Program-made: the position numbers and the translations under genes
DNA from: Actinomycetota bacterium
Lineage (GTDB): Bacteria > Actinomycetota > Geothermincolia > Geothermincolales > RBG-13-55-18
DNA: 64,000 bases
Direction of reading: 5' to 3'
Assembly (NCBI GenBank): GCA_028697145.1
Contig: JAQVFR010000004.1
Location: forward strand, 65,390-129,389
Notes under the pieces: generated by a model
The model's input: only the letters and a program-made list of their open reading frames with translations
The model's database searches: none
Told to the model about the DNA's origin: nothing
Shown here: one piece after another, positions 1 through 8,958 of the stretch
How the letters are laid out: each line of letters opens with the position of its first letter
How positions within the stretch are numbered: position 1 is the stretch's first letter

Positions 1-5
1 GAATC

Positions 6-2360
6 TCAGACGGAGTGAACGGTGCGGGAGATTATCTCGTCCTTAGCCGCCGCTGGAAGGTCATCGAAGTAGGCGCAATAACCGGCCACCCTCACCACCA
101 GCCCCGGGTACTTGCCGGGGTGGCGCCGCGCGTCCTCCAGGACCTCCGGGTCGATGATGTTGAACTGCACCTGCATGCCACCCTGCTCGAAGTATCCCCG
201 CATCAGCGCCGCCAGGTTGGCCGGCCCTTCCTCCCCCGCGAGGTTGCGGGGATCGAAGCGGAGGTTCACGGCGCAGCCGTTGGGCATGAGCCTCGAATCC
301 ACCCTGGTCACGGAGCGCAGCAGCGCCGTGGGGCCGAGGCGGTCGCAGCCGTTCGCCGGACTCAGGCTGGACGCCAGGGGCCTCCCCGCGTTCCTGCCGC
401 TGGGGAGCGCTCCCACACGCCGCCCGAACGCGACGTGGCAGGTCACGGAGTAGAAACCGGGGACATAGGGGCCGCCCCTGGTGTTGCGGTGACGGGAGAG
501 GGCGTCGTGGAAGATATGGGCGACCAGGTCCGCATACCCGTCCACCGCGGGGTCGTCATTTCCGTACTTGGGGCAATTGAGCAGTTCGGCCTGGAGACGC
601 TCGTGCCCGGCGAAGTCCGCCTTCAAGGCCGCTACGACCTCCTCCAGGCTGTATTTTCCCCGCGAGAACACCAGCTGCTCCAGGGAGTACAGGGAATCCG
701 CGACATCGGCTATCCCGACCCCCTGGATGCCGCTGGAGTTGAACCTCGCGCCGCCGGCGGTGAGGTCGAGGCCGGTTTCCAGGCACCCCTCCACGAGCAT
801 GGAGGAAAAAGGCGTGGGGTGGTAGTCGCGGTTTCCGGTCTCCACCACGCGGAAGTCACGGATCATCCTGTCAACCATGTGCACCACCTGCTCGCGGAAC
901 GCGCCGACCAGGGCGACCATGTCCCGGAAAGCGGCGGAATCCGCGGTTTCAGCTCCGACCCTGAGGCATCCCCCGAAACGCCGGCCCCGGTTCAAGGCCA
1001 GTTCCAGGCACAAGGGCAGGTTGAACAAGCCCGCATCGGTGGAGAAGAAGCTGACGCCCGGCAAGGCCAGTTCGACGCAGCCCACCACGCCGTAGTTGCG
1101 CGCCTCCTCCACCGGGTAACCGTGGAATACGAGTGAGGCGACAGCCGACTCGTCCCCGAAGACCGCCGGCATACCGTTACCCGCGCGGGCTACGTCCGCC
1201 ACCTTGAGGAGGTAGGCGTCGGGGGAGCCGGCATGCACCCGCGCCTGGTAGTTGGGATCCCTCAGCCCCGCTTCCTCCATGACGTCCAGGAAGAGGTAGG
1301 TGAGGTCGTTGGTGGCGTCCCCGCCCTCGCGGTCGGTGCCGCCGACGATGGCGGCCTGCACTACCAGGTACCCTCCGTGATACTGGCTAATCCTCTCCGA
1401 GAGTAGGAAGACGTGCTCGGTGGCCTTGGCGCTGAAGGACAGGAGGAGGTCCTTCGCCTCCTCGCGCGTCAGCCGTCCCGCCTCCAGGTCCGCCTTGAAG
1501 TAAGGATAGAGGTACTGGTCGACGCGTCCGAACGACACCGCCGAGTTGAGGCTCTCCAGGTTCACCGCCATGTGGGTCAACCACAGCGACTGCAAGGCTT
1601 CGTGCAGGGTCTCCGCGGGCCCGGCGGGGACCTTGCGGCATATCGCGGCTATGGTCTCCAGTTCGGCCTTGCGGGCTGCGTCCTTCTCGCCGCGCGCCAG
1701 ACTTTCGGCCTCCTCCGCGAGGCGTCCGGCATAGGCGAGCAGCCCTTCGCAGGCGATACGCGCGGCGTCATAGAGCGGTCCCTCCTTGTCCCTCATGTGC
1801 AGCAGATATCCCTCGATCCCCCAGCGCAACATCCTGTCGTAAGCGGGCAGGAAATGCCCGATGCCCCCGGCCTCGTTGATGAGGTAATGGGCCGGCCGGA
1901 GCTGCTCCCGGATATAGCGCAGGAGGTGCCTGCGGTCCTTGAAGGCCTGGAAGTTCATGTTGCGCGTGAGCCAGTACGGCATCACCCTCAGCAGCAGCCT
2001 CAGGCGGTCGGGCCAGGATATGCGCAGGGGAGTCGTTTTCCTGCGTCCGATCCACAACAGGTCCTCGCTCATGAACACCCCCGCCAGTTCAGGCTGGGTG
2101 ATGGCCGAGACGCGCCGGGAGCCCATGTTCCCCACGATGAGCTCGTCGGGGTAGATGCGTACGGACTTGTTGGCGAGGATGTGGCGCAGCGCCTTGGCCA
2201 TGCGCACCGCCACGGGGTCCGAGGGGTCGTCGTGGCGCCGGAAGAACTCCGTGACCAGCAGCGCCCTCTCGGGGCAGAGATATACGGGCGCGGCAAGCAG
2301 CTCCCGCTTTATGCGCTGGAAACGCTCGCTCTCCCTCGTCTGCATACTGACTTTCTCCAT
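6..2360 (-). CDS. Glycyl radical enzyme, PFL/diol-dehydratase type
   Basis: A 784-residue protein of the pyruvate formate-lyase-like glycyl radical family, full length for the family. The active-site Cys lies in [11 protein letters not shown] near residue 427. The C-terminal glycyl radical loop is [12 protein letters not shown] near residue 758, followed by EIISRT. The GCVE form (Cys followed two residues later by Glu) is the pattern of dehydratase or decarboxylase-type members rather than true PFL, so the substrate cannot be named. The enzyme should work anaerobically after activation by a radical-SAM activase. No activase gene is visible here; one could lie past the left edge, downstream of this gene. 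ATG at 2360 follows GGGGGTAGAG; Met6 is an alternative start. Confidence 0.9.
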   Translation of the reverse strand: MEKVSMQTRESERFQRIKRELLAAPVYLCPERALLVTEFFRRHDDPSDPVAVRMAKALRHILANKSVRIYPDELIVGNMGSRRVSAITQPELAGVFMSEDLLWIGRRKTTPLRISWPDRLRLLLRVMPYWLTRNMNFQAFKDRRHLLRYIREQLRPAHYLINEAGGIGHFLPAYDRMLRWGIEGYLLHMRDKEGPLYDAARIACEGLLAYAGRLAEEAESLARGEKDAARKAELETIAAICRKVPAGPAETLHEALQSLWLTHMAVNLESLNSAVSFGRVDQYLYPYFKADLEAGRLTREEAKDLLLSFSAKATEHVFLLSERISQYHGGYLVVQAAIVGGTDREGGDATNDLTYLFLDVMEEAGLRDPNYQARVHAGSPDAYLLKVADVARAGNGMPAVFGDESAVASLVFHGYPVEEARNYGVVGCVELALPGVSFFSTDAGLFNLPLCLELALNRGRRFGGCLRVGAETADSAAFRDMVALVGAFREQVVHMVDRMIRDFRVVETGNRDYHPTPFSSMLVEGCLETGLDLTAGGARFNSSGIQGVGIADVADSLYSLEQLVFSRGKYSLEEVVAALKADFAGHERLQAELLNCPKYGNDDPAVDGYADLVAHIFHDALSRHRNTRGGPYVPGFYSVTCHVAFGRRVGALPSGRNAGRPLASSLSPANGCDRLGPTALLRSVTRVDSRLMPNGCAVNLRFDPRNLAGEEGPANLAALMRGYFEQGGMQVQFNIIDPEVLEDARRHPGKYPGLVVRVAGYCAYFDDLPAAAKDEIISRTVHSV

Positions 2361-2375
2361 CTCTACCCCCAGCCG

Positions 2376-2381
2376 ATTATA
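2376..2381 (-). promoter_or_regulatory. Possible -10 box for the glycyl radical enzyme gene
   Basis: The minus strand reads TATAAT 16 bases before the ATG, which would give a very short leader holding the GGGGGTAGAG ribosome site. No good -35 is seen 17 bases upstream, so the promoter could need an activator. This is motif-level evidence only. Confidence 0.35.
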
Positions 2382-2419
2382 ACAAACGTCCGATCGATTG
2401 CATCGCGCAAGCGATCGCG

Positions 2420-4705
2420 GTGCCCCCGCACCTGTATCAAGCCCTGCGTAACCCAGGTCGATTAAACATAGCGACGAAATCGATCGAAGTGAATGGAGTC
2501 CATTTGCGCACGGTGAACGGCGAGTTGAAAGGGGCGTTACGCGACGCGTCGAAGAGGCTGCTTTCCAAGGCAGCCCTTTCGGCGATAACCATCCCCGTGG
2601 TCGTCCTCGTCCTCTTCTCCCTGACCATATTCAGGTTCACCTCCCGCCAGTACATGGCCTTTCTCTGGTCCGTGATCGCCATCGTGATCCCCATGGTTTT
2701 CATCTTCGCCTTCACCTACATGTCCCGGCAGCGCCGCCTCCTGCGGCGCCTGGGATCCTGGTACGCGGTGGAGAGGGATCCCGGCTCTCAAGCGGACCGC
2801 GCCCTGGCGGTGCGCCTGCAGAAAGAACTGGTAGCCTCGAGCTACGAGCACGCGGCCTTCGTGGGCATGGGCATCTTCCTCAGCCTCGCCCTCGGTGTCC
2901 TCGTCTTCGGAAGGTACGCGGACTTCACCGCCTACACCTCGGTCGCCTACATCTCCCTGGGTGCGCTCGTCGCACTGGTCGATTTCTTCGTCACCCTCTT
3001 CATCTCCCACAGCGAGATGCGGCCGGTGCTGCGCGTTTTCCTCGCGGATTGCCAGGGCTTCGGCTACCATACCTCGGCGGGGATAGGCAAGCGGCTGGCC
3101 GCCCTCTCCACCGTCATCCTGCTGCTCACACTCGGTATAGCATGGATAGCGGGCTCTTACATCTCGAGCGACATGATGAAACTGGAGCTGGAGGAGCGGG
3201 GGCGCGACAACGTGCGCCTGTTGGCGGGACAGCTCGACTCTCTTTTCTTTGAGGATGCGCCGCGGCGAGATCTCGAGGAAGCGGCCGGCGACCTGGCCAT
3301 GAGCGACGACCAGAGACTGGTGGTATATGACGAGGGCGGGACGGAGGTCTTCACCTTCTCCCTGGGGACAGTGGGCGACGACGCCTGGGAAGAGCTGAGC
3401 GAGGCGGCGAGGGGAGGGGATGATGCCGTCATCAGCCGCTTCGAACAGGTTGGCGGCCGCGAGTACCTGGTCACGGGCTCCCCCCTCGCCCTCAACCAGG
3501 GCTGGACGGCGCTGCGCATCGACATCCCCGACATCTCCTTCCATGTCCTGTGGCGCCTGAGCCCCACCATGCTCATCCTCCTGGTCATCGGGCTGGGCAT
3601 CGCCGCATTCCTCACCCTGCTCATGACCCGCAACATCGCGGACCCCATCAAGGGCCTGGTGAAGACCTGCCGCGTGGTCGCGACGGGAAACCTGGCGGCC
3701 GAGGTGTCCGTGGACTCACTGGACGATCTCGGCGAACTGTCCAGCTCATACTCGGAGATGCTGCGCTCGCTGCGCGATATCAGCAGTGAGCTGCGGGAGA
3801 CCTCCGGCGAGGTCAGCGATGGCGCCATCAGCATCGTGGCCGTCTCCGAACAGATCATGGCGGCCATCGAGGAACTGAACGCGCTGGTGCAGGACCTCTC
3901 GGGGCAGATAGAACACGAGGTCGAGCAGATCAAGAACGTAGAGGACATCATGGGCAGCGTGGCGGAGACCATAGCCATGTCCCACGCCAAGGCCAGCCAG
4001 AGTCACGAGATCAGCCAGGATGCGGAGAGGCTGGTCACGGAGGGAAGGGAGCACGCCCACGAAGCGGTGGAGAAGATCAGCGATTTCAAGAATATACTGG
4101 ACGAATCAATGGACGCCATACTGTCGCTGGGCGAGAGCTCCCAGAAGATAGGCACCATCGTGGATATCATCACCCGCATCGCCGAACAGACCAACCTCCT
4201 GGCGCTGAACGCCGCCATCGAGGCGGCCAGGGTGCCCGAGTTCGGCAAGGGTTTCGCGGTGGTGGCTGATGAGGTCAAGAAGCTCGCCCAGGAAGCGGCA
4301 GGCTCCGCGCAGCGCATCCACGACCTGATAAGAGCCATACAAGGTGACGTCGAGACGGCCAAGAGCCTCATGGAAAAGGGGGCCATGGGCATGTACGTGG
4401 GCATGGAAACGGTGGAGCGCACCGACACCTCGCTGCTCTCCATCTCGGATGTCGTGAACCGCATGGCCAGGATGGTCGAATCCATAGCCGAAGCCTCGTC
4501 GCGGGAGCTTGACGAGAGCGAGCGGCTGGCCGACTCCCTCAACTCCATGAAGAGCCAGGTAGAGGCGACAGCGGAGGCTTACGAGGAGATCGGGGCCTCC
4601 TCGGAGGAACAGACAGCGGTGACTACAGAGCTCACCGGCACGGCGGAGAGACTCTCGGAGATCGCCAAGAAACTGCAGGAGATGGTGGCGCACTTCAGGC
4701 TATGA
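2420..4705 (+). CDS. Methyl-accepting chemotaxis protein with six membrane segments
   Basis: A 761-residue chemoreceptor. Four hydrophobic helices (about residues 52-72, 79-101, 147-165, 172-195) precede a fifth (229-248), an extracytoplasmic stretch of about 130 residues, and a sixth helix (381-403). A HAMP domain follows ([11 protein letters not shown] onward), then the signalling domain with its hairpin tip [17 protein letters not shown] near residue 590. It should signal to CheA/CheW, but no che genes are in the window. The multi-helix N-terminus replaces the usual single-helix anchor and could itself be a sensor. The first codon in the track is GTG with a poor ribosome site; translation may begin further in, before the first helix. 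Confidence 0.88.
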   Translation: MPPHLYQALRNPGRLNIATKSIEVNGVHLRTVNGELKGALRDASKRLLSKAALSAITIPVVVLVLFSLTIFRFTSRQYMAFLWSVIAIVIPMVFIFAFTYMSRQRRLLRRLGSWYAVERDPGSQADRALAVRLQKELVASSYEHAAFVGMGIFLSLALGVLVFGRYADFTAYTSVAYISLGALVALVDFFVTLFISHSEMRPVLRVFLADCQGFGYHTSAGIGKRLAALSTVILLLTLGIAWIAGSYISSDMMKLELEERGRDNVRLLAGQLDSLFFEDAPRRDLEEAAGDLAMSDDQRLVVYDEGGTEVFTFSLGTVGDDAWEELSEAARGGDDAVISRFEQVGGREYLVTGSPLALNQGWTALRIDIPDISFHVLWRLSPTMLILLVIGLGIAAFLTLLMTRNIADPIKGLVKTCRVVATGNLAAEVSVDSLDDLGELSSSYSEMLRSLRDISSELRETSGEVSDGAISIVAVSEQIMAAIEELNALVQDLSGQIEHEVEQIKNVEDIMGSVAETIAMSHAKASQSHEISQDAERLVTEGREHAHEAVEKISDFKNILDESMDAILSLGESSQKIGTIVDIITRIAEQTNLLALNAAIEAARVPEFGKGFAVVADEVKKLAQEAAGSAQRIHDLIRAIQGDVETAKSLMEKGAMGMYVGMETVERTDTSLLSISDVVNRMARMVESIAEASSRELDESERLADSLNSMKSQVEATAEAYEEIGASSEEQTAVTTELTGTAERLSEIAKKLQEMVAHFRL

Positions 4706-4737
4706 CAACGCCCGATAAGCCTAGCCGATGATCCCTC

Positions 4738-5787
4738 TCACGACGCCAGGCCCAGGAGGACCAGGTTATCCCCGCTTACGTGCTCGGCGAGGTCGAAGGC
4801 CTTGCCGCTAGCGGCCTCCACCAGCCCCCAGACCCTGCCCGCCATGACGGGCCCGTAGAACGGGTTGACGATCTCCAGCCTGTGATCCCCATTGGATCCG
4901 TCAAGCCGGGTCGGCAGCCCCCACCCCCACAGGGAGAGACGGGCGAACTCGGCGTCCACGTCGAGACCCCCGTCGATCCCGAGATAGTAATCACGGGCGT
5001 AGCCGCGGGATATCTCCAGGAGCGACCTCTCCACTTCCTCGCCAAGTTCCTCCACGAGGATGCGCATGACCGCCGTTATGCCGCGGGTATTGTCGAAGAT
5101 GAACCTCCTGCCGGACCGGCGCTCGGTTATCATGGCCCTCTCTACGCTCCAGTCGAACTCCCGGCATAGATCCCTTGGCGCGGAACAACCCCGGCAGAGC
5201 TCGTACTCCATTTCACCTCGGTCCAACAGGTCCTCGGTGCTCTCCACCTCCGATTCAATGCGCTTTTCCAGCTCCGGCTCCCCTTCCCTGACGGACACGG
5301 TTACGCGTCCGCGCGTCGCGTCGCCCTCCCAGGAGACATCGCCCCTGCAATCGAGGACCGCCTCGAACACCCCCGCGGCCTGACCCTGAGCCATGGGGAT
5401 GCTGTAAACGTTTTCCATCTCGAGCTCGATGTGCTCCGCCTCACGGTAGGATACAATGTCGACCTTCCCGAACCCGGGTACGCAGAAATTCGACGCCATC
5501 ATGCGGAAGAAATCCTCCGGGTGCGGGGACTTCCCTCCGGAGTCCTCGATCTTGCGCAGCAAGCCGCGCGTGTAATGGGCGGAGTCCTTGCGCTTCCCCT
5601 CGATCACCAGGCGGGTGACGTCGTAACCGATTTCTTCGGAAAGGGAGGTAAAGAGGTTCTCCAGTTCGCCGACGTCGTAGAATATCCCCCTGAGGTCCTT
5701 CTCGTACCTGCTGACGATCACACCGCTCGGCCTCCAGGTGTTGGCCTTACCTATCCCCCTGGGCATCCCGCAGTCGCTGCAATACAT
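4738..5787 (-). CDS. Conserved hypothetical protein with two CxxC motifs
   Basis: A protein of 349 residues. I moved the start from the track (6042) to ATG 5787 because GGGAGGT sits just before it and the first residues, MYCSDCG, look like a metal-binding N-terminus. A second Cys pair, CRGC, lies near residue 205. The rest is a soluble alpha/beta-looking protein with an acidic middle and a C-terminal segment (NPFYGPVMAGRVWGLVEAASGK) that could belong to a V4R-like small-molecule-binding fold. I do not recognise the family with certainty. It stands alone, convergent with the chemoreceptor and divergent from the zinc-ribbon membrane protein. Confidence 0.6.
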   Translation of the reverse strand: MYCSDCGMPRGIGKANTWRPSGVIVSRYEKDLRGIFYDVGELENLFTSLSEEIGYDVTRLVIEGKRKDSAHYTRGLLRKIEDSGGKSPHPEDFFRMMASNFCVPGFGKVDIVSYREAEHIELEMENVYSIPMAQGQAAGVFEAVLDCRGDVSWEGDATRGRVTVSVREGEPELEKRIESEVESTEDLLDRGEMEYELCRGCSAPRDLCREFDWSVERAMITERRSGRRFIFDNTRGITAVMRILVEELGEEVERSLLEISRGYARDYYLGIDGGLDVDAEFARLSLWGWGLPTRLDGSNGDHRLEIVNPFYGPVMAGRVWGLVEAASGKAFDLAEHVSGDNLVLLGLAS

Positions 5788-5979
5788 TGCATACCTCCCA
5801 TGACACCCCACATCACGGACGCGCCCCTCCGGTATGGCTGCAAGGGGCGCATCCCGAGGTGTCCTCCGTAAACCACCTCTTGCGAACAACCAAAACAACC
5901 AGTGTACATCTTTATATCGACGCGGCGGTCCATTCAATTTAGGGTAAAAATGTACGGGGGGGAGGCATCCCGCAAAGGG

Positions 5980-5985
5980 TATAAT
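5980..5985 (+). promoter_or_regulatory. Possible -10 box for the zinc-ribbon membrane protein gene
   Basis: TATAAT, within GGGTATAAT, lies about 70 bases before ATG 6053. GGGTAT also resembles the -10 of SigB/SigF-type promoters, which matters because a SigB-type factor is encoded next door. No convincing -35 of either type is visible. Confidence 0.3.
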
Positions 5986-6052
5986 CAGATGGAGGGGAAA
6001 TGCACCGCGCCGGTCCGGCGGAGAGGTATGGACATCGATCAAAGGAGATCAC

Positions 6053-7099
6053 ATGTACTGCGCTGAATGCGGAAAAGAGATCCCGGAGGAAAGCGAATTC
6101 TGCGGCTACTGCGGCGCCGTCGCCGCGCCAGCCGGGGGACAGGCGGCGGCCGCGGCCTCGGCGGCGACCCAGGGCCCGCCTCCCGGTCCACCCGCCCCTC
6201 CCCCGCCGGACGGGCCACCGCCCGGCGGCGGCGCTGCGCCCCCCATGGGGACCGGCGTTCCGCCCGCGCAATACGGCCCGGCCTCGCCCAGAAAGTCCCA
6301 CCTTCCCTGGATACTGGGCATATTAGGGGTGCTGCTGGTGGGCGGGATCGTGGTGGTGCTCCTGCTCGGTTTCGCGGTAGGCCCGAAGTGGTTCGTCGGA
6401 GACGACAAGGCGAGCGAGAACCCGGAGGAGACAGTCGAGGCATTCTTCAAGTCCTGGGAGAAAAGGGACGCCGAGATGCTCCTCGGGACCATGGAGCCCG
6501 ACTTCGTAAAAGAGATCAAGGCTGCCCTGGGCGATGATTATATCGACCTCATGAACGAGTACTTCTTCGAATATTTCCCCGAAGACCTGAAGATAGACAT
6601 AGAGAAGATGGAGAAAGAGATCACGGGGGACAAAGCCAAGGTCACCATAATCGAGGGCACCATGACCTACACCGACGAGAACGGCGATAAGGTCACGGAT
6701 GAGGCCTCGGAAGCGGACCTCGGCGTCTTCGAGCTGGTGAAAGTGGATGGAGAATGGTACCTGTCCGAGGACACCCTCATCGACATGGGCTTCGACTTCA
6801 GCGACCTTGGGGACAACGAGGACACCGACTTCGACGACTACGGCGGTGACGAGGGCACGGAGTCCCTGGTCGAGCTGCCCGTGGATTCCGAGGACGAGGT
6901 CCTCACCGTCCTCTTCGAGGAAGACGAGATCTGGGACTGGTACATGGATACGGACCTGCCCCAGTACGAACTCAGCGAGGAAGACGCCCGTTGGGTCGCT
7001 TATCTCTACGGGTTGGACGAGGACATGAACGAGATTCCCTTCGCCTGGTACGAAGTCGATAAGGAGACCGGCGACGTCTTCATGATCACGAACGAATAG
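6053..7099 (+). CDS. Zinc-ribbon membrane protein with proline-rich linker
   Basis: 348 residues. It begins with a double-CxxC zinc ribbon (MYCAECGK then FCGYCG), followed by a Pro/Gly/Ala-rich linker (residues 25-80), one membrane helix (LPWILGILGVLLVGGIVVVLLL, about 83-105), and a strongly acidic extracytoplasmic domain. Residues 125-220 look like an NTF2/DUF4878-type fold often attached to such ribbons (EETVEAFFKSWEKRDAEMLL). The C-terminal 100 residues are rich in Asp and Glu. The ribosome site AAAGGAGATCAC precedes the ATG. The role is unknown; the architecture suggests an envelope sensor or assembly factor. It converges on the sigma-factor gene with a 1-base gap. Confidence 0.75.
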   Translation: MYCAECGKEIPEESEFCGYCGAVAAPAGGQAAAAASAATQGPPPGPPAPPPPDGPPPGGGAAPPMGTGVPPAQYGPASPRKSHLPWILGILGVLLVGGIVVVLLLGFAVGPKWFVGDDKASENPEETVEAFFKSWEKRDAEMLLGTMEPDFVKEIKAALGDDYIDLMNEYFFEYFPEDLKIDIEKMEKEITGDKAKVTIIEGTMTYTDENGDKVTDEASEADLGVFELVKVDGEWYLSEDTLIDMGFDFSDLGDNEDTDFDDYGGDEGTESLVELPVDSEDEVLTVLFEEDEIWDWYMDTDLPQYELSEEDARWVAYLYGLDEDMNEIPFAWYEVDKETGDVFMITNE

Positions 7100-7100
7100 G

Positions 7101-7859
7101 TCAGGCCGGTTCCTCCCACAGGGAGCAGCGGCGCCGCAGCATGTCCACGGACTCCCTGATGATGCGGGAGACGTGCATCTGGGATATCTTCAGCTCGCTG
7201 GCGATCCTGGTCTGCGTCCATCCCCTGCGTAGTCGCATCTCCATCACCTGGCGGTGACGGTGCGGCAGGGCGGCCAGGGCTTTCTCTATGTCGAACTCCT
7301 TTTCCACCTCCTCGAAGGCGGGGTCGCAGAAGCCGATGAACAGGCTGAGAGGGGTCTCCTCCTGCCCTTCTCCGCAGGCGCCGTCAAGGGAGAACACGCT
7401 GGTGTTGCGGTGCGCGGCAAGCGCCTCGATGATGCCCTCCTCGCTCACCTCCAGGTTTTTCGCCAACTTCTCAATGCCGGGCTCCCTGCCCTCTTCCTCC
7501 ATGATCCTTCTCGTCTCCGCGTTGATGCGCTGCCGCAGATCGCGCAGCGGGCGGGGGACGCGGATGATCTCGAGGTGGTCGCGGTAGTGCTTCTTGAGCT
7601 CCCCCTCCATGGTCGGGTAGGCGAAGGTTATAAAGGAAACGCCCCGATCCGGGTCGAACCTGCGCAAAGCTTTCATCAGCCCCAGGGCCGCCAGCTGGAA
7701 GGCATCTTCGTAGGGAAGGCGGTCGGAATGATACTTGTGGGCGAAGCGGTGCAGAAGGTCCTGGTAGCGGGCGAAGAACCGCTCCTTTGCCTCCGCGTCG
7801 TCATCGCAGTTTATGCGCTCCAACAGGTCGCTCTCTATGGTGCTCAATCCCTTGCTCAC
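7101..7859 (-). CDS. RNA polymerase sigma factor, SigB/SigF/SigG type
   Basis: A 252-residue group 3 sigma-70 factor if read from GTG 7859, which has AGGTGA before it; the track start (7949) adds 30 basic residues with no good ribosome site. Region 2 covers the DAFQLAALGLMKALRRFDP and FITFAYPTMEGELKKHYRD motifs. Region 3 follows (VPRPLRDLRQRI), and region 4 ends the protein (LPHRHRQVMEMRL then an HTH ending QMHVSRIIRE). Such factors direct stress, envelope or sporulation regulons and are normally held by an anti-sigma kinase; none is adjacent. It lies downstream of a small zinc-ribbon gene and the kinase/regulator pair on the same strand. Confidence 0.9.
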   Translation of the reverse strand: MSKGLSTIESDLLERINCDDDAEAKERFFARYQDLLHRFAHKYHSDRLPYEDAFQLAALGLMKALRRFDPDRGVSFITFAYPTMEGELKKHYRDHLEIIRVPRPLRDLRQRINAETRRIMEEEGREPGIEKLAKNLEVSEEGIIEALAAHRNTSVFSLDGACGEGQEETPLSLFIGFCDPAFEEVEKEFDIEKALAALPHRHRQVMEMRLRRGWTQTRIASELKISQMHVSRIIRESVDMLRRRCSLWEEPA

Positions 7860-7984
7860 TGTTCGCTCACCTGCCTTCCGGGTCCTCTTGACCCGACTTG
7901 CCGTCCCCGTCAACCGTCTCCGCCCCGTCCGCCGGGGCGGATGGGACACATGGTAAAAAGGGACCCGAGAAGGAGGTGCTCATC

Positions 7985-8176
7985 TCACCGTCCGAGCTGG
8001 CGGGGGATAAAGACCTCTTTCCTAATCTCCCTGATCCCCGCGGGATCGATATGCAGGCGTCCGGAACGTCCGCACCGGGAGCACAAGAGAGCTGTCTTGA
8101 GCTTCTTGCCGCCGCACAGGGGACATGCGGTTCCGGCTCGGTAAAGAAGCGTTTCCAGCTCTGTCCTGCCCTTCAT
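7985..8176 (-). CDS. Small zinc-ribbon protein, hypothetical
   Basis: 63 residues from ATG 8176, which has AAGGGGTGTGAG before it; a TTG at 8212 would add 12 residues with another Cys pair (CKGC). Two further pairs, CPLCGG and CSRCG, are spaced like a small treble-clef or rubredoxin-like zinc knuckle. The C-terminus is basic. The function is unknown. It lies between the response regulator and the sigma factor in the same direction, so it could be co-transcribed with the sigma factor. Confidence 0.5.
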   Translation of the reverse strand: MKGRTELETLLYRAGTACPLCGGKKLKTALLCSRCGRSGRLHIDPAGIREIRKEVFIPRQLGR

Positions 8177-8281
8177 CTCACACCCCTTGCACGGGTCCCT
8201 GTTTCCTATCAAGAGGATATAAGGAGGCGATCTGGACGGGTATCGGCGCCGTTCCTATTCGCGCGTGGGATGAGGGTGATT

Positions 8282-8310
8282 CCCCCTGTAGGACTTGGTC
8301 CTACAGGGGG
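8282..8310. terminator. Perfect 12-bp hairpin after the response regulator
   Basis: CCCCCTGTAGGA, a 5-base loop, then TCCTACAGGGGG. It sits 15 bases past the stop of the minus-strand response regulator gene. No U-tract follows on either strand, so it could be a factor-assisted terminator or an mRNA-stabilising structure. Confidence 0.45.
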
Positions 8311-8325
8311 TTCGGGCGGGGGACC

Positions 8326-8958
8326 CTATTCGACGAGGCCGTTCTTTATCGCGTAATAGGTCAGCTCGGCGTTGTTCTCCATTCCCATCTTCTCCAGTAT
8401 GCGAGCGCGGTACGTGCTCACCGTCTTCACGCTGAGGCAAAGCTCCTCCGCGACCTCCTTGAGGCGTTTGCCCGAGGCGATCATGCACATCACCTGGAAC
8501 TCACGGTCGGAGAGGTTTTCGTGAGGGGGTTTCTCGTAGTCGCTCCCGATTACCGCGGCCAGCTTCTCGGCCATCGACGGGCTCACGTACCTACCGCCGC
8601 CGACCACCTTCCTGACCGCGTTCACCAGTTCCTCTGAAGCGCTGTCCTTGCTCATGTAGCCCGCCGCGCCGGCTCTGAGCACTCGCAGCGCATACTGGTC
8701 CTCGGGATGCATGGAAAGTATCAGCACCGGCAGCGACGGCCGCATGGCCTTGACGTCCTTGAGCGCCTCCAGGCCGCTGCGGTCGGGCAGGGTGATATCC
8801 AGGACGATCATGTCCCATTCCTCCTCCCTTACCAGCCGCAGCATCTCCGCGGCGGTCTCCGCCTCGACCGCAGGGGCGATGTCCGGCTCTTCCATGAGGA
8901 TCTGCAGTAATCCCTTCCTGACCACGGGGTGGTCATCCACGATAAGCACCCTGATCAC
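8326..8958 (-). CDS. NarL/LuxR-family response regulator
   Basis: 210 residues. The receiver domain shows the acidic pocket (VLIVDDHP), the phosphoacceptor Asp in DMIVLDITLPDRSG near residue 53, and the Lys of GYMSKD. The C-terminal LuxR-type HTH spans LSDREFQVMCMIASGKRLKEVAEELCLSVKTV (split motif). Its start overlaps the end of the kinase gene by 4 bases (ATGA), so the pair is translationally coupled and very probably cognate. It should bind DNA as a phosphorylated dimer; target genes are not known. Confidence 0.93.
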   Translation of the reverse strand: MIRVLIVDDHPVVRKGLLQILMEEPDIAPAVEAETAAEMLRLVREEEWDMIVLDITLPDRSGLEALKDVKAMRPSLPVLILSMHPEDQYALRVLRAGAAGYMSKDSASEELVNAVRKVVGGGRYVSPSMAEKLAAVIGSDYEKPPHENLSDREFQVMCMIASGKRLKEVAEELCLSVKTVSTYRARILEKMGMENNAELTYYAIKNGLVE

